Shown here one piece after another: positions 26,429 through 34,145 of a DNA stretch of 49,139 bases. The translations under genes were made by a program, and so were the position numbers. Where the stretch lies: positions 1 to 49,139 of the forward strand of contig NZ_LT607438.1 in NCBI RefSeq assembly GCF_900095225.1, written 5' to 3'. Each line of letters opens with the position of its first letter. The first letter of the stretch is position 1. This DNA comes from Pseudomonas sp. UMAB-08. Lineage in GTDB: Bacteria; Pseudomonadota; Gammaproteobacteria; Pseudomonadales; Pseudomonadaceae. The notes under the pieces are model-generated. The model searched no databases. It had not been told where the DNA came from and saw only the letters and a list, made by a program, of their open reading frames with translations.

Positions 26429-27979
26429 TTATTTATCCACGTGATACTCACGCAACTTATTGGCAATTGTCGTGTGTGAAACACCCAAACGCTTGCCCAA
26501 CTGCCGGCTACTTGGGTACTCCGAATGGAGGCGTTCCAACACCGCCTTTTCGAAACGCCCGACGATTTCATCCAGCCCCCCTTCCAACGAAAAATCCCCC
26601 AATGGCTGGCGCATACCGTAGTCCGGAAGTCGTATATGTTCGGCGCGGACAATACCGTCTTCGCACAGAGAAACTGCCTGAAACAGGACGTTCTCCAACT
26701 GCCGCACGTTACCAGGCCAACGGTAATGACTCAGACGCTCCATGGCGGCAGGCGCCAGTTTGGGCAAAGGACAGCCAATCTGCCGGCTTGCCTGGTCGAG
26801 AAAGTAGTCAACCAGCAGGGGTAAACCGTCCAGGCATTCGCGAAGCGGTGGGATGTGCAGCGATAACACGTTGAGCCGATGATAAAGGTCCTGGCGGAAC
26901 TCACCTCTGGCACACAGCTCAGACAGATCAACCTGCGTCGCACACATCACCCGTACATCCAGGTAAACCTCTTCATCGCTGCCGACCCGGCGGAAGCAGC
27001 CATCCTGCAGGAAGCGCAGCAGCTTGACCTGCAGACGCGAACTCATCTCGCCGACACCATCCAGGAACAGCGTGCCGCCTGCGGTCAGCTCCAGCAACCC
27101 CAGCTTGCCTTCGGCCCGCGCACCTTCAAATGCGCCGGGGCCATAACCAAACAGCTCGGTTTCGGCCATGGATTCCGGCAGTCCAGCGCAGTTGAGCGCC
27201 ATCAACGGCGATTGTCCCCGCGGACTGGCAAGGTGGCAGGCCCGCGCCAACAATTCTTTACCGGTCCCCGTTTCGCCTTCAATCAGCAACGGAGCGTCCA
27301 GGGGCGCCATGCGTCGAGCCTCGCGGACTACGGCGGCCATGACCCTGGAACTCTGGAAAATACTGTCGAAGCCGCGCAGCTCTTGTTTGCGCACCTGATA
27401 GATGCGCTCGCCGACCCGATCTGCCCGGTGCAGGGTCAACACCGCACCGGCCATGGCTTCGCTGTCATCGTGCTCCGATTGCAACGGCGCGATGTCGGCA
27501 AGAAACACATCGCCCTTGACCTTGACCCGCAGCCCGTTGATTCGTGATTTGTTGGTGCGAACCAGTGCTGGCAAATCGAAATCTTCGGCGTAGCGCGACA
27601 ACGCAATACCCGGTACTTCATCGACCCGCACCCCCAGCAGCTGCGCCGCCGCGCGGTTGGCCGCGACGATGGAGCCGCTCATGTCGATAGACAACACGGG
27701 GAACTCCAGCGCGCCAAGCAGCGCATTAAGCTCCATGTGCCGCCGTTCGCTGGGCATCAACCCTACGCGCTTGACCCCGAATACACCGCCAATTGCCTCG
27801 AACTTGGGACGCATCGCCTGAAATTGCAGATTGATCAGGTTTGGGCAATGCAGATAAATCGCGTTGCCATGCTCGCCGCCCACTTCACCACGCGCCACGT
27901 TGATCCCGTACTCGACCAACAAATTGAGAATGTCGCGAAGGATGCCGATGCGGTTTTGACAGTGCACTTTGATACGCAT
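26429..27979 (-). CDS. phhR: Aromatic amino acid regulator PhhR (TyrR-like)
   Basis: 516 residues. ACT domain at 1-70 (MRIKVHCQNRIGILRDILNLL), PAS at about 80-190, AAA+ domain with Walker A GETGTGKE at 235-242 and Walker B GTLFLDGV at 302-309, and Fis-type helix-turn-helix at 489-512 (SRQLGKRLGVSHTTIANKLREY). The sigma-54 contact loop is GAFEGA (282-287) in place of GAFTGA. It activates phh genes in response to phenylalanine/tyrosine. It is divergent from phhA with a 266-base shared control region. Confidence 0.96.
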   Translation of the reverse strand: MRIKVHCQNRIGILRDILNLLVEYGINVARGEVGGEHGNAIYLHCPNLINLQFQAMRPKFEAIGGVFGVKRVGLMPSERRHMELNALLGALEFPVLSIDMSGSIVAANRAAAQLLGVRVDEVPGIALSRYAEDFDLPALVRTNKSRINGLRVKVKGDVFLADIAPLQSEHDDSEAMAGAVLTLHRADRVGERIYQVRKQELRGFDSIFQSSRVMAAVVREARRMAPLDAPLLIEGETGTGKELLARACHLASPRGQSPLMALNCAGLPESMAETELFGYGPGAFEGARAEGKLGLLELTAGGTLFLDGVGEMSSRLQVKLLRFLQDGCFRRVGSDEEVYLDVRVMCATQVDLSELCARGEFRQDLYHRLNVLSLHIPPLRECLDGLPLLVDYFLDQASRQIGCPLPKLAPAAMERLSHYRWPGNVRQLENVLFQAVSLCEDGIVRAEHIRLPDYGMRQPLGDFSLEGGLDEIVGRFEKAVLERLHSEYPSSRQLGKRLGVSHTTIANKLREYHVDK

Positions 27980-28245
27980 GAACGATTCGATCCTGTCTGT
28001 CGGGCGGGTATTTTCTGTATGCCTAAATTATCCGTAACGATTACCTGACAGCAAGCGTGTAAATCACCTCATTCCGACACAAGGATTACGGCACGGCAGC
28101 GCTTTCGTAAACTTATCGTTACGAAAAGCAGTCTATTCTTTAAGGCATACCCTATTCCACCTGCTGTCAGGACGAGTCGTTTGAGTTATCTCTAGAGCCA
28201 TAACAGCTCCTTATAACAACAACGAATTGCCCCCAGGAGAGCAAC
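27980..28245. other. phhR-phhA divergent control region
   Basis: 266 bases, AT-richer than the coding flanks. It holds the operator at 28103-28126, the small palindrome at 28033-28043, and a half site TGTAAAT at 28058. The sequence GGCACGGCAGCGC (28090-28102) resembles a sigma-54 promoter but the -24/-12 spacing is one base short. The phhA ribosome binding sequence is AGGAGAGCAAC. Confidence 0.55.
28103..28126. promoter_or_regulatory. PhhR/TyrR-type operator upstream of phhA
   Basis: TTTCGTAA and TTACGAAA form an 8-bp inverted repeat. The centre reads CGTAAA-N6-GTTACG (28106-28123), 9 of 12 positions of TGTAAA-N6-TTTACA. It lies 120-140 bases before phhA. A smaller palindrome GTAA-CGA-TTAC (28033-28043) lies nearer phhR. 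Confidence 0.68.
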
Positions 28246-29037
28246 ATGACGCAAACGCATTACGTAGCTCGTGAGCCCGACGCAAACGGCTTTATCGACT
28301 ACCCAGCTGCCGAGCATGCGGTGTGGAATACCCTGATCACTCGACAACTGAAGGTGATCGAAGGCCGCGCCTGCCAGGAGTACCTTGAAGGCATCGAACA
28401 ACTCGGACTGCCCCATGACCGCATCCCGCAATTGGGTGAAGTCAATAAAGTCCTCGGCGCGGCCACTGGCTGGCAAGTCGCTCGCGTCCCGGCCCTGATT
28501 CCGTTCCAGACCTTCTTCGAATTATTGGCCAACAAACAGTTCCCGGTGGCAACGTTCATTCGTAGCGAAGCGGAACTGGACTACCTGCAAGAGCCGGACA
28601 TTTTTCACGAGATCTTTGGTCACTGCCCGTTGCTGACCAACCCGTGGTTCGCCGAATTCACCCACACCTATGGCAAGCTCGGCTTGAGTGCGACCAAGGA
28701 ACAGCGCGTCTACCTGGCGCGCCTGTACTGGATGACCATCGAGTTCGGCCTGGTGGACACCCCGCAAGGCCGTCGAATCTACGGTGGCGGCATTCTGTCC
28801 TCGCCCAAAGAAACGGTTTACAGCCTGTCGTCCGCGCCTGAACATCAGGCGTTCGATCCGCTGGATGCAATGCGCACCCCGTATCGGATCGATATCCTCC
28901 AGCCCTTGTACTTTGTCCTGCCAAATCTGAAACGGCTGTTCGACCTGGCCCACGAAGACATCATGGGCATGGTCCAACAAGGCATGCAGCTAGGTCTGCA
29001 CGCACCGAAATTCCCACCCAAACCCAAAGCTGCCTGA
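28246..29037 (+). CDS. phhA: Phenylalanine 4-monooxygenase
   Basis: 263 residues, pterin- and iron-dependent; converts phenylalanine to tyrosine. The iron site motif is FHEIFGHCPLL with His-His, and the third ligand Glu lies in YWMTIEFGLVDT. Single catalytic domain without the animal regulatory domain; the usual bacterial length. ATG 28246 follows AGGAGAGCAAC. First gene of phhABC. Confidence 0.97.
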   Translation: MTQTHYVAREPDANGFIDYPAAEHAVWNTLITRQLKVIEGRACQEYLEGIEQLGLPHDRIPQLGEVNKVLGAATGWQVARVPALIPFQTFFELLANKQFPVATFIRSEAELDYLQEPDIFHEIFGHCPLLTNPWFAEFTHTYGKLGLSATKEQRVYLARLYWMTIEFGLVDTPQGRRIYGGGILSSPKETVYSLSSAPEHQAFDPLDAMRTPYRIDILQPLYFVLPNLKRLFDLAHEDIMGMVQQGMQLGLHAPKFPPKPKAA

Positions 29038-29051
29038 TCAGGAACCCATTT

Positions 29052-29408
29052 ATGAGCACTCTTAACCAAGCCCATTGCGTAGCCTGCCGCGCTGACGCCC
29101 CACACGTCAGCGATGAAGAATTGCCGATTCTGATCAAGCAGATCCCCGACTGGAACATCGAAGTTCGCGACAGCGTGATGCAGTTGGAAAAAGTCTTCCT
29201 GTTCAAGAATTTCAAGTTCGCGCTTGCGTTCACCAACGCTGTCGGCGAAATTGCCGAAGCCGAGGGTCATCACCCTGGCTTGCTCACCGAATGGGGCAAA
29301 GTGACCGTGACCTGGTGGAGCCACTCGATCAAAGGGCTGCACCGTAACGATTTCATTATGGCCGCGCGTACTGACGAAGTGGCCAAAAGCGCCGAGGGCC
29401 GCAAGTAA
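29052..29408 (+). CDS. phhB: Pterin-4a-carbinolamine dehydratase
   Basis: 118 residues; recycles the 4a-hydroxytetrahydrobiopterin made by PhhA. Motif EAEGHHPGLLTEWGKVTVTWWSHSIKGLHRNDF carries the catalytic His pair. In P. aeruginosa PhhB is also needed for normal PhhA expression. It starts 14 bases after phhA and its stop is adjacent to or overlaps the phhC ATG at 29408. Confidence 0.96.
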   Translation: MSTLNQAHCVACRADAPHVSDEELPILIKQIPDWNIEVRDSVMQLEKVFLFKNFKFALAFTNAVGEIAEAEGHHPGLLTEWGKVTVTWWSHSIKGLHRNDFIMAARTDEVAKSAEGRK

Positions 29409-30598
29409 TGCATTTCAACGACATCCAGCGAGTGCCCGGCGACCCGATTCTCGGGTTGATCGACGCTTACGCGGCTGATCCGAACCCGAACAAATTCGAC
29501 CTTGGCGTCGGCGTCTATAAAGATGCATTGGGCCTGACGCCGATCCTGCGCTCGGTCAAGCTGGCCGAGCAGCGCCTGCTGGACACCCAAACCACCAAAA
29601 CCTACATCGGCGGTCATGGCGAGCCTCGCTTTGGCGCGCTGATCAGCGAGTTGGTGCTGGGCAAGGATTCGCCGTTACTGGCAAGCAAGCGCGTTGGCGC
29701 GACCCAGACGCCAGGCGGTACCGGCGCCCTGCGTCTGTGCGCGGACTTTATCGCTGACTGCCTGCCGGGACGCGGTATCTGGCTGAGCGACCCGACCTGG
29801 CCGATCCATGAAACCATCTTTGCCAAAGCCGGGCTCATGGTCAGTCATTACCCGTACGTGGGCAGCGACAATCGCCTCAACGTCGAGGCCATGCTCGCCA
29901 CCTTGAATCAGGTGCCACGTGGCGACGTCGTGCTGCTGCATGCCTGCTGCCACAACCCCACCGGCTTCGATCTGTCCCACGACGATTGGCGACAGGTGCT
30001 GGACATCGTGCGCAGTCGCGATCTGCTGCCATTGATCGATTTCGCGTATCAGGGGTTCGGCGACGGTCTGGAGCAAGACGCCTGGGCAGTGCGCCTGTTC
30101 GCGGAGGCTTTGCCCGAGTTACTGATCACCAGTTCCTGCTCGAAAAACTTCGGCCTGTACCGCGAACGTACTGGTGCCCTGCTGGTGTGTGCCAGTACTG
30201 CAGACAAACTGCTGGATGTACGCAGTCAGCTTTCTTCAATCGCGCGAAACCTGTGGTCGAACCCGCCAGATCATGGCGCGGCCATCGTTGCCGAGATCCT
30301 CGGCGATCCCGAGCTGAAAAGCCTGTGGGCCGATGAAGTGGAAGAGATGCGCGCACGTATTGCGCAACTGCGCGCAGGCTTGGTCGAGGCGTTGACCCCG
30401 CTGGGCCTGGGCGAGCGTTTCGCCCATATCGGCGTGCAACGCGGCATGTTCTCCTACACCGGCCTGAATGATGATCAGGTGGCGCGATTGCGCCATGAGC
30501 ACAGCGTTTATCTGGTCAGTGCCGGACGCGCCAATATCGCGGGGATTGATGCTTCGCGCCTGGATCTACTGGCCCAGGCCATCGCCGCCGTTTGCTGA
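29408..30598 (+). CDS. phhC: Aromatic amino acid aminotransferase
   Basis: 396 residues, PLP class I; transaminates tyrosine/phenylalanine, linking to the homogentisate route. Motifs: LGVGVYKDALGLTPIL, CCHNPTGFDLSHDDW, IDFAYQGFGDGLEQDAW, and Schiff-base Lys in ITSSCSKNFGLYRERTGAL. TyrB/AspC type. The start overlaps the phhB stop by one base. Confidence 0.95.
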   Translation: MHFNDIQRVPGDPILGLIDAYAADPNPNKFDLGVGVYKDALGLTPILRSVKLAEQRLLDTQTTKTYIGGHGEPRFGALISELVLGKDSPLLASKRVGATQTPGGTGALRLCADFIADCLPGRGIWLSDPTWPIHETIFAKAGLMVSHYPYVGSDNRLNVEAMLATLNQVPRGDVVLLHACCHNPTGFDLSHDDWRQVLDIVRSRDLLPLIDFAYQGFGDGLEQDAWAVRLFAEALPELLITSSCSKNFGLYRERTGALLVCASTADKLLDVRSQLSSIARNLWSNPPDHGAAIVAEILGDPELKSLWADEVEEMRARIAQLRAGLVEALTPLGLGERFAHIGVQRGMFSYTGLNDDQVARLRHEHSVYLVSAGRANIAGIDASRLDLLAQAIAAVC

Positions 30599-30623
30599 AA
30601 CCAATCACTTGCCGCTTCAAACA

Positions 30624-30644
30624 TCGCGCCCTGTCAGGGCGCGA
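30624..30644 (+). terminator. Hairpin after phhC
   Basis: TCGCGCCC/GGGCGCGA 8-bp stem with loop TGTCA, 26 bases past the phhC stop. No T run, so termination is uncertain. Confidence 0.5.
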
Positions 30645-30814
30645 CTGCGTTATGCCGTTATGGTTCGTCATTCGTCGTGCCGTGTGTCTTTAAGTGACAA
30701 AAGGCGGTCATAAAAAACCTGTTTGTCATTTCCAGTGCTGTATCCTGCCCAAGCTTTTTAAAAGCACTGATCTTTCCAGCAACCTTCAATCAGATCTTGC
30801 GCGGAGCGACGACG

Positions 30815-30961
30815 ATGCATGAAATCCCTAACTTTCCTTTCCCAAGCCTGCCAGAACCTGAGCAGACCCCCTCAGCCCACCAAGAGCCAAACAAAAAAAC
30901 CGAGTTGAAGGCCAGCCCTGCCAAAACTGAAGACAGCCGCAGCGTCAAACACAAACACTGA
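30815..30961 (+). CDS. Small proline/lysine-rich protein (48 residues)
   Basis: An open frame too short for usual callers. The product begins MHEIPNFPFPSLPEPEQTPS and ends SRSVKHKH; it is hydrophilic, rich in Pro, Glu, Lys and Ser, and likely disordered. GCGGAGCGAC precedes the ATG with fair spacing, and a strong hairpin (30974-31021) starts 13 bases after the stop, so it has the layout of a real gene. I recognise no family. Confidence 0.55.
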   Translation: MHEIPNFPFPSLPEPEQTPSAHQEPNKKTELKASPAKTEDSRSVKHKH

Positions 30962-30973
30962 CGGCGACTTTCC

Positions 30974-31021
30974 CAGGCCGTATGCCAAACCCGTATTCTT
31001 TACCTGGTTTCATACGGCCTG
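30974..31021 (+). terminator. Long hairpin after the 48-residue ORF
   Basis: CAGGCCGTATG (30974-30984) pairs with CATACGGCCTG (31011-31021), extended by AAACC/GGTTT after a two-base bulge. T's after it are few (GTTATACC). Confidence 0.6.
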
Positions 31022-31107
31022 TTATACCTGCCGCACCCGCTGCAGATAGCGTCCCTAAACAAGACCGCTCCTGAGCAAAACAGCCTTAAACAACGGTGGA
31101 ACCTGCC

Positions 31108-31296
31108 ATGACCGACCTCACCGACACCCAAGCCAGCGTCGTAATGGGCACCACTGAGAAGATGATCGACATCTGGGGTCGCCTCAACGCTGAAAAAAAG
31201 GCGGCGCTGCTCAAGCGTTTCGGCACCCAGGAAAATGCGCTGGCAGCCTTGGTGGCTTCGCAATTGCTCGCACCCGCTAGCGGCACCGCGTCATAA
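31108..31296 (+). CDS. Small hypothetical protein (62 residues)
   Basis: Begins MTDLTDTQASVVMGTTEKMIDIWGRLNAEKKAALLKRFGTQ (partial wording: TEKMIDIWGRLNAEKK core); predicted helical. GGTGGA precedes ATG 31108; an in-frame GTG at 31096 is less likely. It ends 150 bases before the MFS gene. No family recognised, but codon use is Pseudomonas-like. Confidence 0.65.
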   Translation: MTDLTDTQASVVMGTTEKMIDIWGRLNAEKKAALLKRFGTQENALAALVASQLLAPASGTAS

Positions 31297-31446
31297 GCAC
31301 GTTATTTCAACGTTTTGCCTTCACCCTCCCCTGCATCGCCTCAACCGCCGCTATCATAAGCAGCCTTGAGCGCGCCTCAAGCTGAAACGATTCTTCCGCT
31401 ACACCTTGAGCATTTTCCAACGCTGTCGCAACCGTGGATTTTACCC

Positions 31447-32655
31447 ATGCAAGACACCCCGTCTGCCGCCTCACAACGACCTATGGCCGTTACGCTGCAG
31501 GTCGTTTCTATCGTCCTGTTCACGTTTATCGGTTATCTGAACATCGGCATTCCCCTCGCCGTCCTCCCCGGCTACGTGCACAGTGATTTAGGGTTTGGCG
31601 CCGTGGCCGCTGGCCTGGTGATCAGCGTGCAATACCTGGCCACGCTGCTCAGTCGCCCCTATGCAAGCCGCATCATCGACAACCTTGGCAGCAAAAAAGC
31701 TGTGCTTTACGGTTTGGCTGGGTGCGGTCTCAGCGGCGTGTTCATGCTGCTCTCGGCCTGGCTACAAAGCATGCCGATGCTCAGTCTGATCAGCCTGCTA
31801 ATCGGTCGACTGGTGTTAGGCAGCGCGGAAAGCCTAGTGGGCTCAGGCTCGATTGGCTGGGGCATCGGTCGGGTCGGCGCGCAAAACACCGCCAAAGTCA
31901 TTTCCTGGAACGGCATCGCCAGTTATGGCGCGCTGGCAATAGGCGCCCCCATGGGCGTGCTGCTGGTCCAGCAGCTCGGCTTATGGAGCATGGGCGTGAG
32001 TATCATCCTGCTCGCCAGTATCGGTTTCGCGCTGGCATGGCCCAAGCAAGCCGCACCCATTGTTCATGGAGAGCGCATGCCCTTTCTGCATGTCCTGGGT
32101 CGAGTATTGCCTCACGGCACGGGGCTGGCGCTCGGTTCGATTGGTTTTGGCACCATCGCCACCTTCATCACCCTCTATTACGCCAGCCATAGCTGGCCGA
32201 ACGCAGTGCTATGCCTGAGCCTGTTCGGCGCCTGTTTCATCGGCGCACGGTTACTGTTCGGTAACTTGATCAACCGCCTGGGCGGCTTCCGGGTGGCGAT
32301 TGCCTGTCTGTCGGTGGAAAGCATTGGCTTGCTGTTGTTGTGGCTTGCACCCACACCAACATTGGCCCTGGCCGGGGCTGCACTCACCGGTTTTGGCTTC
32401 TCATTGGTGTTCCCGGCGCTGGGTGTCGAGGCTGTGAATCTGGTACCGGCCTCTAGCCGTGGGGCGGCTGTGGGCGCGTACTCACTGTTCATCGACCTCT
32501 CACTGGGTATTACCGGCCCCGTTGCTGGCGCGATTGCCGCTGGCTTCGGCTTTGCTTCGATCTTTCTGTTTGCAGCGCTGGCGGCCATGGCCGGCCTGCT
32601 GCTCAGTGTCTATCTGTACCGCCAGACGAAGCCTGTACGGGATTACACGGTTTAG
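31447..32655 (+). CDS. MFS transporter, YhhS-like
   Basis: 402 residues, 12 predicted membrane helices. Strong pattern match to E. coli YhhS: GIPLAVLPGYVHSDLGF, SVQYLATLLSRPYASRI, GRLVLGSAESLVGSGSIGWGIGRVG, ISWNGIASYGALAIGAPMGV, and FSLVFPALGVEAV. A drug/sugar efflux role is assumed for the family; the substrate is unknown. Start ATG 31447 (MQDTPS) is preferred to an upstream one at 31366 because membrane helix 1 begins soon after. Confidence 0.9.
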   Translation: MQDTPSAASQRPMAVTLQVVSIVLFTFIGYLNIGIPLAVLPGYVHSDLGFGAVAAGLVISVQYLATLLSRPYASRIIDNLGSKKAVLYGLAGCGLSGVFMLLSAWLQSMPMLSLISLLIGRLVLGSAESLVGSGSIGWGIGRVGAQNTAKVISWNGIASYGALAIGAPMGVLLVQQLGLWSMGVSIILLASIGFALAWPKQAAPIVHGERMPFLHVLGRVLPHGTGLALGSIGFGTIATFITLYYASHSWPNAVLCLSLFGACFIGARLLFGNLINRLGGFRVAIACLSVESIGLLLLWLAPTPTLALAGAALTGFGFSLVFPALGVEAVNLVPASSRGAAVGAYSLFIDLSLGITGPVAGAIAAGFGFASIFLFAALAAMAGLLLSVYLYRQTKPVRDYTV

Positions 32656-32690
32656 ATTTTGCTCCGGCAGGATCACCTTCGCGGTCCGGC

Positions 32691-33104
32691 CTAGAAATCC
32701 ACCTTGCCGCGCCCGGCTTTAATGTTGCCGCGCTGGCTTTTGCTTTCAAGACGACGCTTTTTCGAGCCCAGGGTGGGCTTGGTCGGGCGTCGTTTCTTTT
32801 CGACCTTGGCCGCATTGATGATCAATTCGCTCAGGCGTTCCAGTGCGTCGGCACGGTTCTGCTCCTGAGTGCGGTATTGCTGGGCCTTGATGACGATCAC
32901 GCCGTCGCCGGTGATACGGCTGTCGCGCAACGCCAGCAACCGCTCCTTATAGAACGGCGGCAACGACGACGCAGTGATATCGAAGCGCAAGTGCACTGCG
33001 CTCGACACCTTGTTGACGTTCTGCCCACCCGCGCCTTGAGCGCGGATGGCAGTCAACTCGATTTCGGCATCGGGTAGATGCACGTTGCTGGAAACTATCA
33101 ACAT
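32691..33104 (-). CDS. arfB: Alternative ribosome-rescue factor ArfB
   Basis: 137 residues; hydrolyses peptidyl-tRNA on ribosomes stalled at mRNA ends. The catalytic GGQ is at 26-28 (RAQGAGGQNVNKVSSAVHLRFD) and the basic C-terminal tail (KKRRPTKPTLGSKKRRLESKSQRGNIKAGRGKVDF region) that enters the empty mRNA channel is present. Start ATG 33104 matches the family; an upstream in-frame start adds 14 unrelated residues. Confidence 0.95.
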   Translation of the reverse strand: MLIVSSNVHLPDAEIELTAIRAQGAGGQNVNKVSSAVHLRFDITASSLPPFYKERLLALRDSRITGDGVIVIKAQQYRTQEQNRADALERLSELIINAAKVEKKRRPTKPTLGSKKRRLESKSQRGNIKAGRGKVDF

Positions 33105-33270
33105 AGGTCTTCCATACACATTCCGTATGCCTCTGTAGCACCACAAAAGCCTTGATTAATGGGCTGTTAAACGGTTTTCTATTATCTCAATGGCCCACTC
33201 TCCAACGTACCTTTCCACACAAAGCGGGAAAGAAACGGGAAAATGACCAAGCAAATTCGACTGATAGCCC

Positions 33271-33307
33271 ACTAACCAACTTGCCAAAAAAAACCAAGTA
33301 GGTTAGT
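33271..33307. promoter_or_regulatory. Probable MqsA operator
   Basis: ACTAACCAACTTG (33271-33283) faces CAAGTAGGTTAGT (33295-33307), one mismatch in 13 bp, around 11 A-rich bases. AACC...GGTT agrees with the AACCT/AGGTT palindromes bound by MqsA in E. coli. Its right arm ends eight bases before mqsR and overlaps the ribosome binding region, so a transcript starting upstream could also fold here. Confidence 0.72.
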
Positions 33308-33315
33308 TTCGATTT

Positions 33316-33612
33316 ATGGAGAAAAAAGCACCCCACTGCAAGCTACCCATTGTCAAAGCCTTGATCGAAGCCGGCAAGGTGCGGTCAACCTGATCAGCGC
33401 TGGCTGGCGGTGCCGCGCTCGGCTTCGACTTTGAAGGCATTATCAGCGTTGTCATGGCACTGGCCCCGGCAGACTTCTACAAAAGCATGACCACGCACGC
33501 CGATCATAAGGTTTGGCAGGACGTGTACCGGCACACCAGCGTAGCCGGGGAGGTTTATCTAAAACTCACGGTCATTGATGATGTGCTCATCGTGTCCTTC
33601 AAGGAGCTATGA
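33316..33612 (+). pseudogene. mqsR: mqsR toxin gene, interrupted by an in-frame TGA
   Basis: 99 codons in one frame, the same length as E. coli MqsR (98 residues), a translation-dependent endoribonuclease that cuts at GCU. The frame reads MEKKAPHCKLPIVKALIEAG, KVRST, stop, then SALAGGAALGFDFEGI to DVLIVSFKEL. The stop is TGA at 33391-33393 (codon 26), where the homologue has Arg, so a single CGA to TGA change is the simplest cause. Toxin residues described for E. coli MqsR (Lys in FYKSM, Gln in WQDVY, Tyr in VYLKL) remain after the stop. Only 25 residues would be made without read-through, so the toxin is probably dead. The stop overlaps the downstream ATG at 33609. Confidence 0.92.
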
Positions 33613-33614
33613 AC

Positions 33615-34016
33615 ATGAAATGTCCATCGTGTGCAGCGGCTGAACTGGTACATGACACTCGCGATATGCCGTACACCTACAAAAATGAATCAACAGTTAT
33701 TCCGTCCGTCACCGGCGACTACTGCCCGGCCTGCGGCGAGTCTGTGCTTGATATCGTCGAATCGACCCGAGTCAGCACTGCGATGCTGGCGTTCAACAAG
33801 CAGATAAATGCCTCCATTGTCGATCCTGGCTTTATCTCCACGGTCCGTAAAAAGCTTGCGCTCGATCAGCGTGAGGCTGCGGAGATTTTCGGCGGTGGCA
33901 TCAATGCGTTCTCGCGATACGAGAATGGCAAGACCAAGCCGCCATTGGCGTTGGTGAAGCTGCTCAAGGTGCTTGATCGTCACCCCGAGCTGTTGGACGA
34001 AGTCAGGATGGCATAA
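33615..34016 (+). CDS. mqsA: Antitoxin MqsA
   Basis: 133 residues. N-terminal zinc site Cys3, Cys6, Cys37, Cys40 (toxin-binding domain) and C-terminal HTH-XRE domain with Asn97 and Arg101, the DNA-contacting residues of E. coli MqsA. FGGGINAFSRYENG is diagnostic. ATG 33615 is chosen since AAGGAG lies eight bases before it; ATG 33609 is only two bases from that sequence. Intact, and presumably still represses its own promoter; the toxin gene upstream is interrupted. Confidence 0.94.
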   Translation: MKCPSCAAAELVHDTRDMPYTYKNESTVIPSVTGDYCPACGESVLDIVESTRVSTAMLAFNKQINASIVDPGFISTVRKKLALDQREAAEIFGGGINAFSRYENGKTKPPLALVKLLKVLDRHPELLDEVRMA

Positions 34017-34023
34017 GCGCCTT

Positions 34024-34053
34024 TACCCGGTTGATATATTCCCCAACCGGGTA
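34024..34053. terminator. Hairpin after mqsA
   Basis: TACCCGGTTG pairs with CAACCGGGTA (10 bp, 10-base loop), seven bases after the mqsA stop. No T run; probable 3' end structure shared with the convergent aroP. Confidence 0.6.
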
Positions 34054-34145
34054 TCGCGCTGACCCGCACCACCAAGTCAGTTGTTTAAAGGCACTACGCG
34101 GCCTCTTATCGTGCTGAATTGTTAGCAATCACCCGCATAGAAGCA

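Noticed and set aside
28090..28105. Sigma-54 promoter candidate GGCACGGCAGCGC upstream of phhA
   Set aside because: The distance between the GG and GC elements is one base short and the -12 element lacks TTGC.
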